DNA of 6,717 nt from MFKM01 sp038065115 (GTDB taxonomy: Bacteria; Patescibacteriota; Minisyncoccia; UBA6257; MFKM01), in contig JBBTRS010000012.1 in the NCBI GenBank assembly GCA_038065115.1, forward strand, positions 1 to 6,717, written 5' to 3'. Below are positions 1-5,936 of the stretch, in pieces. Made by a program: the position numbers and the translations under genes. The number at the start of each line of letters is the position of its first letter. Positions within the stretch are counted from its first letter, which is position 1. A model generated the notes under the pieces. It was not told the DNA's origin, did no database searches, and saw only the letters and a program-made list of their open reading frames with translations.

Positions 1-617
1 GTTAAAATTTTCTTGATTGCCTGATAAAGAATTTTGATTTCCGCCGGTTTTATTTCCGGCGTTTCCCTTAACGGCGAAATTTTGGTTTCAAAAAGAATTT
101 CGTCGGCGTAAATATTGCCGATGCCGACGATTTTTTGCTGATCCATTAAAACCTTTTTAATTTTTCCTTTGGATTTTTTTAGAATTTCCTCAAATTTTCC
201 TAAACTGAAATTCCGGCTTAAAGGTTCGGGGCCCAGCTTTTGATAATCAGGGTAATTTTCCAAATCGGGAATGAAAGCCACCTTGGCGAATTTCCGCAAA
301 TCCGACAAAGCCAATTTGCCCTTATCTAAATACAAAATCAGGTGAATATAGGGATTTTTAATTTCGGCTCCGTATAAAAGAGAGCCGGTTAGTTTTTGAT
401 GAACGAGGATGTGCTTGCCCGAATCAAGTTCTATGACTATATTTTTCCCCCGACGGTCAATTCCTTTGATAGTCCGACCGATTACTCCCTTTTCGAATTC
501 CAGAAAATTCGGCTTAAATAATTTTTCGGCGTCGGTCCAAGCCCTCAGAATTTTCCTTCCGATAATTTTATTTTCCAGTTCCCTAACTGTAGTTTCGACT
601 TCTGGTAATTCGGGCAT
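1..617 (-). CDS. mutM: Formamidopyrimidine-DNA glycosylase (Fpg/MutM), 3' end cut by window edge
   Basis: Bifunctional DNA glycosylase/AP lyase that removes 8-oxoguanine and formamidopyrimidines from DNA and nicks the abasic site. The 205 codons seen begin MPELPEVET, the family signature; after Met removal the Pro is the catalytic nucleophile and the next Glu its partner. Lys58 in RRGKN is the conserved active-site lysine, LTGSL (76-80) and DLRKF (106-110, with Arg108 and Phe110) match the lesion-probing loops, and KIVGIGNIYADEILF (162-176) is the helix-two-turn-helix segment. Family members are about 270-280 residues, so roughly 70 residues, including the C-terminal zinc finger, lie beyond base 1 and cannot be checked. 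The ATG at 615-617 is fixed by the PELPEVET motif. No Shine-Dalgarno sequence precedes it, but TAAAAT ends 6 bases upstream, so a leaderless transcript is possible. It lies 100 bases downstream of the kinase gene on the same strand. Confidence 0.95.
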   Translation of the reverse strand, partial: MPELPEVETTVRELENKIIGRKILRAWTDAEKLFKPNFLEFEKGVIGRTIKGIDRRGKNIVIELDSGKHILVHQKLTGSLLYGAEIKNPYIHLILYLDKGKLALSDLRKFAKVAFIPDLENYPDYQKLGPEPLSRNFSLGKFEEILKKSKGKIKKVLMDQQKIVGIGNIYADEILFETKISPLRETPEIKPAEIKILYQAIKKIL

Positions 618-645
618 GCCAATATTTTAACTAATTTCCACTAAT

Positions 646-722
646 TTTGACGAATCTACGCAAATTACGAATTTATTGGTGATTCGTGAAAATTTGTTGT
701 CCATTCGTGAAGATTCGTCAAA
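646..722. repeat. ACGAAT/ATTCGT hexamer cluster with 12-bp inverted repeat
   Basis: The gap between the kinase stop and the fpg start is built from one hexamer in both orientations: ACGAAT at 650-655 and 667-672, ATTCGT at 682-687, 703-708 and 713-718. The outer copies form a perfect 12-bp inverted repeat (646-657 with 711-722, TTTGACGAATCT and its complement), and 667-672 can pair with 682-687 around a 9-base loop. The right arm overlaps the kinase stop codon. There is no run of T on either side, so this is not a standard terminator. It could be a spreading short repeat, a protein-binding cluster or an mRNA 3' structure. Confidence 0.7.
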
Positions 723-2055
723 TTTCTTCCTCGTAAAAAACTTCGGCCGGCGGAATTAACTTAGGATCGGTAGGTAAAGTGAAATAAAAAATACTGCCGC
801 GGCCCAAGGTTGATTCCGCCCAAATTTCTCCACCATGGCGACGAATAATGTTTTTGGCGATAAAAAGCCCCAAGCCACTGCCGGCGGTATTGGAACTCAT
901 CGCGTTGCCGCCCCGATAAAACTTAGCGAAAAGTTTTTTAACTTCTTCCGCGGCAATACCAATGCCGGTGTCTTTGATGCTTACCTGGACGAAAGGCCTG
1001 TCGCGAAGTTTTTCTGTTTTTAAAATCACTTCGCCATTTTCAACATTATATTTTATGGCGTTGTCTAGAAAATTATTAATAGCCAAACCTAATCTTTGGC
1101 TATCTATTTTCACGATGATAGGTTCGGCCGGCCGTTCAAAATAAAGTTTCACTCCGAACTTTTTGGCCACAAGATCGGCCGAAACCATAATATTTTCCAT
1201 AAATTCTATCAAATTAACATTTTCCATCTGGTAGCCAAACTTCCCTTCTTCAATTTTAGAAACATCAAGCAAATCGTTAACTATTTTTATCAATTGCTGA
1301 ACACTGGTATGGCTTTCAACGATTATTGATCTGTGCTCGGGCTTTAAATCTGAATCTTTTTCCAGCGTCTCCATCGCCCAATTGACGCCAGTCAAGGGCG
1401 TTCTTAATTGATGGGCCGCTACCGTAATAAATTCGCTTTTAGAGCGAAGCAGCTCTTTTTCCCGCGTGCGATTCTGGATGATTTTAAAAAAACCCAGAAG
1501 CCGGCCACTGGGATCGTCAACGCGGTTCGTTATAACTTTTAGCGACAAGTTTTCAAAAGAAAGCTCAACGATCTGCGGCCAAGCGTCCGGCTCCGAAAGC
1601 CGCCGAACCATCGGCGCCAACGAAGGGAAGACCACTTGGGCTAAAAACTGGAATTTGGAATTTTGAACAAAACTCGGATTAAAATATTGCCCTACGATTT
1701 CTTTCATTGAAATATTAAAAATCGCTTCGGCGGCTTTATTAAAAATCTGAATTTTAAAATCCGGGTCGTAAACAATCAGGCCGTCTTTGAGATTTTCAAT
1801 GACATCGTGAAGTTGATTGCGTTCAATTTTGACTTCCCAATTTGAACGAGCCAATCGCAAATTACCGGCAAAAACCACCGAAACGATGACAAGCAAAATC
1901 CCCGAAATAATCAAAGCCCAAATGCCTTTTAGGAAAACGAGATTGATTATCGCCACCGCCGCGACCAAAAATAAAATCACCCAAAAAGGCCTCATTTCCG
2001 GCAAACGGCAATAAAATCCAAGCTGTTTTAAAAATCTAATAATTTTAGTTTTCAT
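718..2055 (-). CDS. Membrane PAS-domain sensor histidine kinase, no adjacent regulator
   Basis: A 445-residue two-component histidine kinase: it autophosphorylates a histidine on ATP and passes the phosphate to a response regulator. Two hydrophobic helices (about 24-41 and 44-63) are separated by only a few residues, so there is essentially no extracellular sensor loop. A PAS domain follows (about 80-195, with GLIVYDPDFKIQIFNKAAE). The dimerisation/phosphoacceptor helix has SEFITVAAHQLRTPLTG, with His215 as the phospho-site. The ATPase domain has the N-box DNAIKY (Asn332), G1 DTGIGI (362-367), the F-box FAKFYRG and G2 GSGLGLFIAKNII (392-404), so all catalytic elements are intact. The signal is presumably sensed by the PAS domain or in the membrane; the ligand is unknown. 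No response regulator gene lies in this window. The ATG at 2053-2055 gives the full first helix; there is no clear Shine-Dalgarno, and TATAAT sits 13 bases upstream. Confidence 0.93.
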   Translation of the reverse strand: MKTKIIRFLKQLGFYCRLPEMRPFWVILFLVAAVAIINLVFLKGIWALIISGILLVIVSVVFAGNLRLARSNWEVKIERNQLHDVIENLKDGLIVYDPDFKIQIFNKAAEAIFNISMKEIVGQYFNPSFVQNSKFQFLAQVVFPSLAPMVRRLSEPDAWPQIVELSFENLSLKVITNRVDDPSGRLLGFFKIIQNRTREKELLRSKSEFITVAAHQLRTPLTGVNWAMETLEKDSDLKPEHRSIIVESHTSVQQLIKIVNDLLDVSKIEEGKFGYQMENVNLIEFMENIMVSADLVAKKFGVKLYFERPAEPIIVKIDSQRLGLAINNFLDNAIKYNVENGEVILKTEKLRDRPFVQVSIKDTGIGIAAEEVKKLFAKFYRGGNAMSSNTAGSGLGLFIAKNIIRRHGGEIWAESTLGRGSIFYFTLPTDPKLIPPAEVFYEEEI

Positions 2056-2068
2056 GTCTAGTAATGAA

Positions 2069-2074
2069 ATTATA
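2069..2074 (-). promoter_or_regulatory. Possible -10 box of the histidine kinase gene
   Basis: On the minus strand TATAAT ends 13 bases before the kinase ATG, which would start transcription about 6 bases before the start codon and fit the missing Shine-Dalgarno. No convincing -35 hexamer is found 16-18 bases upstream, so this rests on one hexamer in an AT-rich region. Confidence 0.3.
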
Positions 2075-2138
2075 TCACTTCATCGGCCAAAATCCTCATA
2101 AATAGATTTGTCCTGATATATTCTACAACGAATATTAT

Positions 2139-2167
2139 TTGACAAACTTTTGAAAACGGGCTATATT
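2139..2167 (+). promoter_or_regulatory. Consensus sigma-70-type promoter of the small membrane protein gene
   Basis: TTGACA (2139-2144), a 17-base spacer, then TATATT (2162-2167): full -35 match, 5 of 6 at -10, ideal spacing. Transcription would start near 2174, giving a leader of about 80 bases. It fires away from the kinase gene. An almost identical promoter drives the unknown gene at the other end of the window. Confidence 0.8.
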
Positions 2168-2194
2168 TTAGGCATTAAAACGAGGTGTCTATAT

Positions 2195-2250
2195 TTGATT
2201 AATTTAGGAGTAGGCATCTCGCAAGAGATGTTTGCTCTTTAAAAAGGAGG
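2195..2250 (+). promoter_or_regulatory. Structured 5' leader with GNRA hairpin and strong Shine-Dalgarno
   Basis: CATCTC (2215-2220) pairs with GAGATG (2225-2230) around the stable tetraloop GCAA, extendable by two G-T pairs. CTCTTT (2235-2240) can pair with AAGGAG (2244-2249), one wobble, and would mask the Shine-Dalgarno AGGAGG (2245-2250), which is 5 bases from the ATG. A 15-codon reading frame, TTG at 2195 to TAA at 2242, is preceded by GAGG at 2182-2185 and ends just before the Shine-Dalgarno; whether it is translated is unknown. TTGATTA (2195-2201) and TCTTTAAAAAG (2236-2246) recur in the leader of the gene at 5937-6536. Confidence 0.5.
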
Positions 2251-2255
2251 TAAAG

Positions 2256-2600
2256 ATGGACGGTATAGCAATTATTGGGATTATTGTTGTTATTTTTGCG
2301 CTCGGACATCCGGTGGGAACTTTTATAGCTATTGGATTGGGTATTCTTTATGTGTTTAGTGAGGTAACTGAACTTAGAGAATATGGGGCATATATCCAGT
2401 TTGCGCAAAACTTCGTTGAGGAAAGAATAAAAAGACAAGATTTTGACGAAAGCAGAATCAAAGAAATAATAGAAGCTTTAAAAAAGAAAAAGGAATGGTC
2501 AACGCGGCAAAACAATGGATTACGTCAAGAAGCTATACAAATTTGGAAAGAAGAATTAATTGAAGAAATGATCGAAAAAGAGGAAGAAAGACTAAGTTAA
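2256..2600 (+). CDS. Small membrane protein of unknown function, charged helical tail
   Basis: I do not recognise this 114-residue protein. Residues 3-17 and 20-36 are strongly hydrophobic, probably two short membrane helices or a hairpin broken at GHPVG. The rest (about 38-114) is highly charged and predicted helical, with a lysine run KKKK (76-79) and a C-terminal Glu/Lys stretch around EELIEEMIEKEEERLS, suggesting a cytoplasmic coiled-coil-like tail. The ATG at 2256 is chosen over an in-frame TTG at 2232 because AGGAGG lies 5 bases before it, while the TTG reading would translate through that Shine-Dalgarno. It has its own promoter and terminator, so it is a monocistronic unit between two minus-strand blocks. 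Its codons favour AGA, GGA and ATA more than the GCC/CCG/CGG-rich neighbours, which hints at separate history, but the gene is too short to be sure. Topology and role are inference. Confidence 0.75.
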   Translation: MDGIAIIGIIVVIFALGHPVGTFIAIGLGILYVFSEVTELREYGAYIQFAQNFVEERIKRQDFDESRIKEIIEALKKKKEWSTRQNNGLRQEAIQIWKEELIEEMIEKEEERLS

Positions 2601-2610
2601 ATTAACTAAT

Positions 2611-2651
2611 AAGCCCGTTCAAAGATGAAAATTTTTGAGCGGGCTTTTTTA
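2611..2651 (+). terminator. Rho-independent terminator of the small membrane protein gene
   Basis: A 13-bp stem (2611-2623 with 2634-2646, one G-T pair, core AAGCCCG/CGGGCTT) with a 10-base loop is followed by a T run from 2645. It begins 10 bases after the stop codon. The opposite strand has no T run, so it acts on the plus strand only. Confidence 0.9.
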
Positions 2652-2704
2652 TTTTTCAGCCAACCCGTAACTATAAAGCAAACCAAACTTGTCTGAGAAA
2701 ATAT

Positions 2705-2752
2705 CCCGCAGGCGCTGAAAGATTGGTTTCGCCGCAGGCGAATTTCAGCACC
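2705..2752. repeat. Nested GC-rich inverted repeat in the intergenic gap
   Basis: An outer 10-bp stem (GGCGCTGAAA 2711-2720 with TTTCAGCACC 2743-2752, one wobble) encloses an inner stem TTCGCC (2728-2733)/GGCGAA (2737-2742) with a GCA loop; the inner right arm abuts the outer right arm and 7 bases bulge on the left. CCGCAGGCG occurs twice (2706-2714, 2732-2740). This is a dispersed-repeat or structured RNA candidate with no coding potential; the remainder of 2658-2838 holds only this and the adjacent polA terminator. Confidence 0.6.
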
Positions 2753-2757
2753 GAGGG

Positions 2758-2787
2758 AAAAGAAAATTTTGCCGCTGGAGCAAAATT
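2758..2787 (-). terminator. Likely terminator of the tsaE-polA operon
   Basis: On the minus strand AATTTTGC (2780-2787) pairs with GCAAAATT (2765-2772) around a 7-base loop and runs into TTCTTTT. It lies about 50 bases past the polA stop. The stem is AT-rich, so efficiency may be moderate. Confidence 0.6.
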
Positions 2788-2838
2788 ATTCTGGTTCTGA
2801 AAGGGAAATGCGGAAGGATTTTGGCGAGAGAAAAATTT

Positions 2839-5394
2839 TTACCCTTTCATTTCTCCCCAATTCTTGCCGATTTTAACATCAACCTTCATCGGAACCGTCA
2901 ACTGATAAATGTTTTCCATTATTTTTTTAATAGATTCTATTGTTTCTTCTAAAATATCGTCTTTAATTTCAAACAACAATTCATCGTGAATAGAGAGCAA
3001 GAGATTAACGCCTTGCCCTAATTGAGAAGTTTTTATCATAGCCATTTTTAAAATATCGGCGGCTAAGCCCTGAACCGGCATATTGACGGCAGCTCGTTCA
3101 GCTCCAAACGGTAGATATGAAGCCTGCCTGCCGGCAGGCAGGCCTGCCTGACTGGAAGATAAGCCTGCCTGACCAAAAGACAGACTCGCCTGCCCAGAAG
3201 ACAAACTCGTCTGTCCGGAAGACATAGCCGGCGAAGCCATTTCCAAAAACCAACGACGCCGGCCGTTAAGATTTTTAACATAACCGAGATTTCTGGCTTC
3301 AGTCCTAATTTCTTCCTGCCAAGCTTTAACTCCGGGAAAATTAGAAAAATATTCCTCAATAAAATCTTCGGCCTTTTCCTTGCTCAAACCGGCGGTCCGG
3401 GCAAAGGCCTCGGCGCCCATTCCGTAAATGACGCCAAAATTAAGAGTTTTTCCCAATTGCCTCATTACCGGCGTCACCTCGTCAAGCTGAACATTAAAAA
3501 CCTGACTGGCTGTCAATTTATGAACGTCTTGATTCTCAAAAAAAGCTTGCTGGAGTTTTTTATCTTCGGAGATAGAAGCCAGAATTCTTAATTCAATCTG
3601 GGAATAATCAAAAGCTACCAAAGAAAAACCGGATTCCGCTTCAAAAGCCCGGCGCAAGACAGAGGCCCAACGCGACCCCGCAGGAATATTTTGAAGATTG
3701 GGCTTTTCCGAACTCAATCTGCCGGTAACGGCGCCGGCCTGATTAAACGTGGTATGCAAGCGGCCGCTATCGCCCAAATAATCAATAATCGGTTCTACGA
3801 ATCCGGATTTTATTTTGAAAGCCTCGCGGTATTCCAAAACAAGATCAATAATGGGATGTTCTGATTTTAAAAAATGAAGATATTGGGCCTCGGTGGAATG
3901 TTTTTTGCCTGCCCCGTGCCAAGCTTGTCCCGATACCAAACCCTGGCCGATTTTTAATTTTTCAAATAAAACTTCGGCTAATTGCTTCGGCGAATTTAAA
4001 TTGAAAACCGAGCCCGCTAATTGATAAATTTTTTCCTCTATTTTTTTTATTTCCTCTGCCAATTCCCGGTTGAGACCGATTAAGATTGATTTATTCACCT
4101 TGATGCCACGGCTTTCCATAACGGCCAAAACTTCAATCAACGGCATTTCAATTTCCTCAAAAACCTTCGTCAGCTCAAATTCCCGAAGTTTCTTCCCTAG
4201 GGAATCAAAAAGCAGATGGAAAAGCTCCTTAGGATCTTGAATCAAACGCCCAATGAAGCGATGGCCCAAAACCGCCAAAGAACAATCTTTTTGATCGGGA
4301 TCAAGCAGCCAACCGGCAATTTTTAAATCAAAAAACGGTCCGGCTAATCCGATGTTATCTTTTTTAAATTCTTTAACAAAAGACTTCAGGTCAAAACCAA
4401 TCTTAATCTTGGAAGAACCTAATTCTTGTTTCTCGCGAATCGCCTCTTCCTTGTTTATCAGAAACAAGACATTTACTTGCTGTAAAGGCGCGGTTTCGAC
4501 AACAAATTTTTGTCCGGAAATTCTGGCAATCAAACTTTTAAATCCTAATTGGCTAAAATAATCAGCTAATGAACCGCCCCTGTCTTGATACCCCAGCTCT
4601 TCTAAAGAAACCGACAACTCAACGTCTTGGTTGAGTAAAACTAATTTTTTGGAAAAAAAGGCCTGATTTTCGTAATCTAAAAGTTTTTGGAAAAGTTTTT
4701 GATCTTTTTTTGGAAAATCTTTTATATCCTTTGTTTTCAAGGATTGATAAAGATTGTCTAAACTGCGATATTCGCCCAATAAGCGGCTAGCGGTCTTTGG
4801 CCCAATTCCCGGCACGCCCGGAATATTGTCCGAAGAATCGCCCGCCAATCCTTTATAATCGGGAAGTTGTTCGGGGTTTAAAGAAAAACGCTCCCGCACG
4901 GCTTTTCTGTCATAAACAATCGTTTCGCTGATTCCTTTCTTGGGCGTTTCCACCGCCACTTTGCCATCGTCAACCAGCTGGAGAGTATCAAGATCGCCGG
5001 TCAAAATAACAATTTTCAAATCTTTCTCCGGTTTAAAATGCTTAACCAGAGCCGCGATTAAATCATCAGCCTCAAAACCGGGCTGTTCAAAAAATTTTAT
5101 ACCGAAATTTTCCAAAAGTTCCCGGGCTTTGATAATCTGAGAAATCAATTCGTCCGGCGCTTTGGGCCGTTGGATTTTATATTCTTTAAAAATTTTTTTG
5201 CGAAAAGTCGGCTCCGGCCGATCAAAAGCGGCAGCCCAATAATCCGGTTTTTTTTCTTTGATTATTTTTAAAAGAATGGCTGATAAGCCGTAAAGGGCGC
5301 CGGTTGGCTCGCCATTGGGAGCCGTAAACGGGGGCAAGGCGTGAAAAGACCGGTGAATTAAAGAATTGGCGTCTATGAGCAATAAGGTTTTCAT
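2839..5394 (-). CDS. polA: DNA polymerase I, proofreading-defective, with repeat insertions
   Basis: Repair polymerase that fills gaps and removes RNA primers and damaged strands. Of 851 residues, about 1-290 are the 5' nuclease, with its acidic metal ligands (Asp8, EADD 108-111, GDLD 133-136, GDSSDN 185-190) and the DNA-binding PGVPGIGPKTA loop. About 300-415 is a shrunken 3'-5' exonuclease-like region: no DxE first motif and no YxxxD third motif are visible, and the second is reduced to GFDLKSF, so proofreading is probably lost, as in Taq polymerase. The polymerase domain has motif A AFDYSQIELR (Asp596, Glu601), O-helix RQLGKTLNFGVIYG (Arg645, Lys649, Phe653, Tyr657) and motif C IHDEL (Asp804). 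Residues 725-759 are a 35-residue repeat insertion between GRRR (711-714) and ERAAVNMPVQG, and the thumb loop at 482-499 is also unusual. The ATG overlaps the tsaE TGA in ATGA, indicating translational coupling. Confidence 0.97.
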   Translation of the reverse strand: MKTLLLIDANSLIHRSFHALPPFTAPNGEPTGALYGLSAILLKIIKEKKPDYWAAAFDRPEPTFRKKIFKEYKIQRPKAPDELISQIIKARELLENFGIKFFEQPGFEADDLIAALVKHFKPEKDLKIVILTGDLDTLQLVDDGKVAVETPKKGISETIVYDRKAVRERFSLNPEQLPDYKGLAGDSSDNIPGVPGIGPKTASRLLGEYRSLDNLYQSLKTKDIKDFPKKDQKLFQKLLDYENQAFFSKKLVLLNQDVELSVSLEELGYQDRGGSLADYFSQLGFKSLIARISGQKFVVETAPLQQVNVLFLINKEEAIREKQELGSSKIKIGFDLKSFVKEFKKDNIGLAGPFFDLKIAGWLLDPDQKDCSLAVLGHRFIGRLIQDPKELFHLLFDSLGKKLREFELTKVFEEIEMPLIEVLAVMESRGIKVNKSILIGLNRELAEEIKKIEEKIYQLAGSVFNLNSPKQLAEVLFEKLKIGQGLVSGQAWHGAGKKHSTEAQYLHFLKSEHPIIDLVLEYREAFKIKSGFVEPIIDYLGDSGRLHTTFNQAGAVTGRLSSEKPNLQNIPAGSRWASVLRRAFEAESGFSLVAFDYSQIELRILASISEDKKLQQAFFENQDVHKLTASQVFNVQLDEVTPVMRQLGKTLNFGVIYGMGAEAFARTAGLSKEKAEDFIEEYFSNFPGVKAWQEEIRTEARNLGYVKNLNGRRRWFLEMASPAMSSGQTSLSSGQASLSFGQAGLSSSQAGLPAGRQASYLPFGAERAAVNMPVQGLAADILKMAMIKTSQLGQGVNLLLSIHDELLFEIKDDILEETIESIKKIMENIYQLTVPMKVDVKIGKNWGEMKG
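3118..3222 (-). repeat. In-frame 21-bp tandem repeat block inside polA
   Basis: Five 21-bp units in the polA frame encode the heptads SSGQTSL, SSGQASL, SFGQAGL, SSSQAGL and PAGRQAS (residues 725-759). At DNA level the four imperfect units occupy 3140-3160, 3161-3181, 3182-3202 and 3203-3223; the fifth contains a GC-rich palindrome. Between GRRR and ERAA there are 51 residues, against 16 in E. coli Pol I as I remember it; the 35 extra equal the five heptads exactly. The unit next to the palindrome (CCTGCCTG) is closest to it and units diverge with distance, which suggests outward duplication followed by decay. Confidence 0.9.
3122..3143. repeat. Perfect 22-bp GC-rich palindrome in polA (LPAGRQA element)
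   Basis: Bases 3122-3143 are perfectly self-complementary, centred at 3132/3133, with half-site GCCTGCCTGCC. Read on the coding strand it yields the peptide LPAGRQA. From memory, this palindrome and peptide recur across Patescibacteria genomes as a dispersed repeat that inserts in genes and intergenic regions; I cannot search to confirm that here. Confidence 0.85.
3898..3951 (-). other. Atypical thumb-loop segment of PolA, possible second repeat insertion
   Basis: PolA residues 482-499, between the LFEKLK and STEAQ parts of the thumb, contain VSGQAWHGAG instead of the usual short lysine-rich KTxKTGxST loop, and are about 5 residues longer than the Taq equivalent as remembered. The DNA is locally GC-rich and holds GGGACAAGCTTGGCAC, an imperfect palindrome centred on AAGCTT. 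A second small repeat insertion is possible; the comparison is from memory only. Confidence 0.35.
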
Positions 5395-5846
5395 AAATGG
5401 CTAATTACTTCAATCTTTCTCTCGTTTTCTTTTTTGCCATAATCAAATTTAATCCGGATTATTTTTTTGGGCAAAATATTTTTTATTTTCTCGGCCCATT
5501 CAATCAAAATGATGTTTTGGGGGTTATTGATAATTTCCTTAAAACCTAATTTTAATATCTCTGCGGGCTTATTAAGCCGATAACAATCAACATGGTAAAT
5601 GTTCTTGAATTTTAAATCGTTAATCTTGAATCTTTTAAAGATTACGAAAGTGGGGCTGGTAATTCGTTTTTTGACGCCAGCCATTTTTAAAAATCCCTGA
5701 ATAAAAGTGGTTTTGCCCGCGCCCAAATCGCCGGACAAAGCAATAACCAGAGCCGAATCTCCGGATGGCTTTTTAAAAACTTTTTCGGCCAAAAACTGAG
5801 CGGTTTCCTTTGTTTTTTTTGCCGAATCGCTTGAAATTTTAAGCAT
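5391..5846 (-). CDS. tsaE: TsaE, ATPase of tRNA t6A biosynthesis
   Basis: Cytoplasmic P-loop protein that works with TsaB and TsaD to place threonylcarbamoyl on adenosine-37 of ANN-decoding tRNAs. The 151-residue length is normal. Walker A GDLGAGKTT is at 39-47, the TSPTF switch motif at 63-67, the conserved HVDCYRL at 85-91 and LIEWAEKI, with Glu116-Trp117, near the end; all are family hallmarks. Between SPTFVIFKRF and YHVDCYRL the segment KINDLKFKN is longer than usual and encoded by AT-rich sequence, possibly a small repeat-derived insertion. The stop overlaps the polA start by 4 bp, so this is the first gene of a tsaE-polA pair. No good Shine-Dalgarno is seen; AAGGGA is 14 bases upstream, and TATGAT at 5869-5874 (minus) might be a -10 box with only a poor -35. 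tsaB and tsaD are not in this window. Confidence 0.94.
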   Translation of the reverse strand: MLKISSDSAKKTKETAQFLAEKVFKKPSGDSALVIALSGDLGAGKTTFIQGFLKMAGVKKRITSPTFVIFKRFKINDLKFKNIYHVDCYRLNKPAEILKLGFKEIINNPQNIILIEWAEKIKNILPKKIIRIKFDYGKKENERKIEVISHL

Positions 5847-5896
5847 TTAAAAGATTTTTCCCTTGTTAATCATATCATTTCCCCTGTTTTTCGGAA

Positions 5897-5932
5897 ATAA
5901 AAAAGTCCCGGCAATAAATTATTGCCGGGACT
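5897..5932 (-). terminator. Strong rho-independent terminator of the 199-residue unknown gene
   Basis: A perfect 13-bp inverted repeat (5904-5916 with 5920-5932, AGTCCCGGCAATA and its complement, 3-base loop) is followed on the minus strand by TTTTTTATTT. The stem starts only 4 bases after the stop codon of the gene at 5937. It isolates that gene from tsaE-polA; the plus strand lacks a T run. Confidence 0.92.
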
Positions 5933-5936
5933 ACCA

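Noticed and set aside
409..2014. Several plus-strand frames of 60-77 codons across fpg and the kinase
   Set aside because: They are antisense to genes with strong family motifs and show no domain, promoter or Shine-Dalgarno of their own.
2232..2255. TTG start eight codons upstream of the small membrane protein
   Set aside because: Those codons run through the AGGAGG Shine-Dalgarno that serves the ATG at 2256; the TTG itself has no ribosome site.
2199..2438. 79-codon minus-strand frame opposite the small membrane protein
   Set aside because: No ribosome site or promoter, low-complexity Asn/Ser content, and antisense to a gene with full expression signals.
3118..3222. Short tandem units as a CRISPR array
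   Set aside because: Units are directly contiguous with no spacers, diverge from each other and stay in frame with polA.
3063..3359. 98-codon minus-strand frame with LPDRR, LLGRR and LPAGR repeats
   Set aside because: It is the same 21-bp repeat block read in a shifted frame within polA, which has full domain support.
4352..5140. Plus-strand frames of 66-69 codons opposite polA
   Set aside because: Antisense shadows of the polA nuclease and exonuclease regions with no independent support.
718..5393. Recoding of TGA to glycine as in Gracilibacteria
   Set aside because: The kinase and tsaE end at TGA at the family-appropriate lengths, and no conserved glycine is encoded by TGA in the proteins read.
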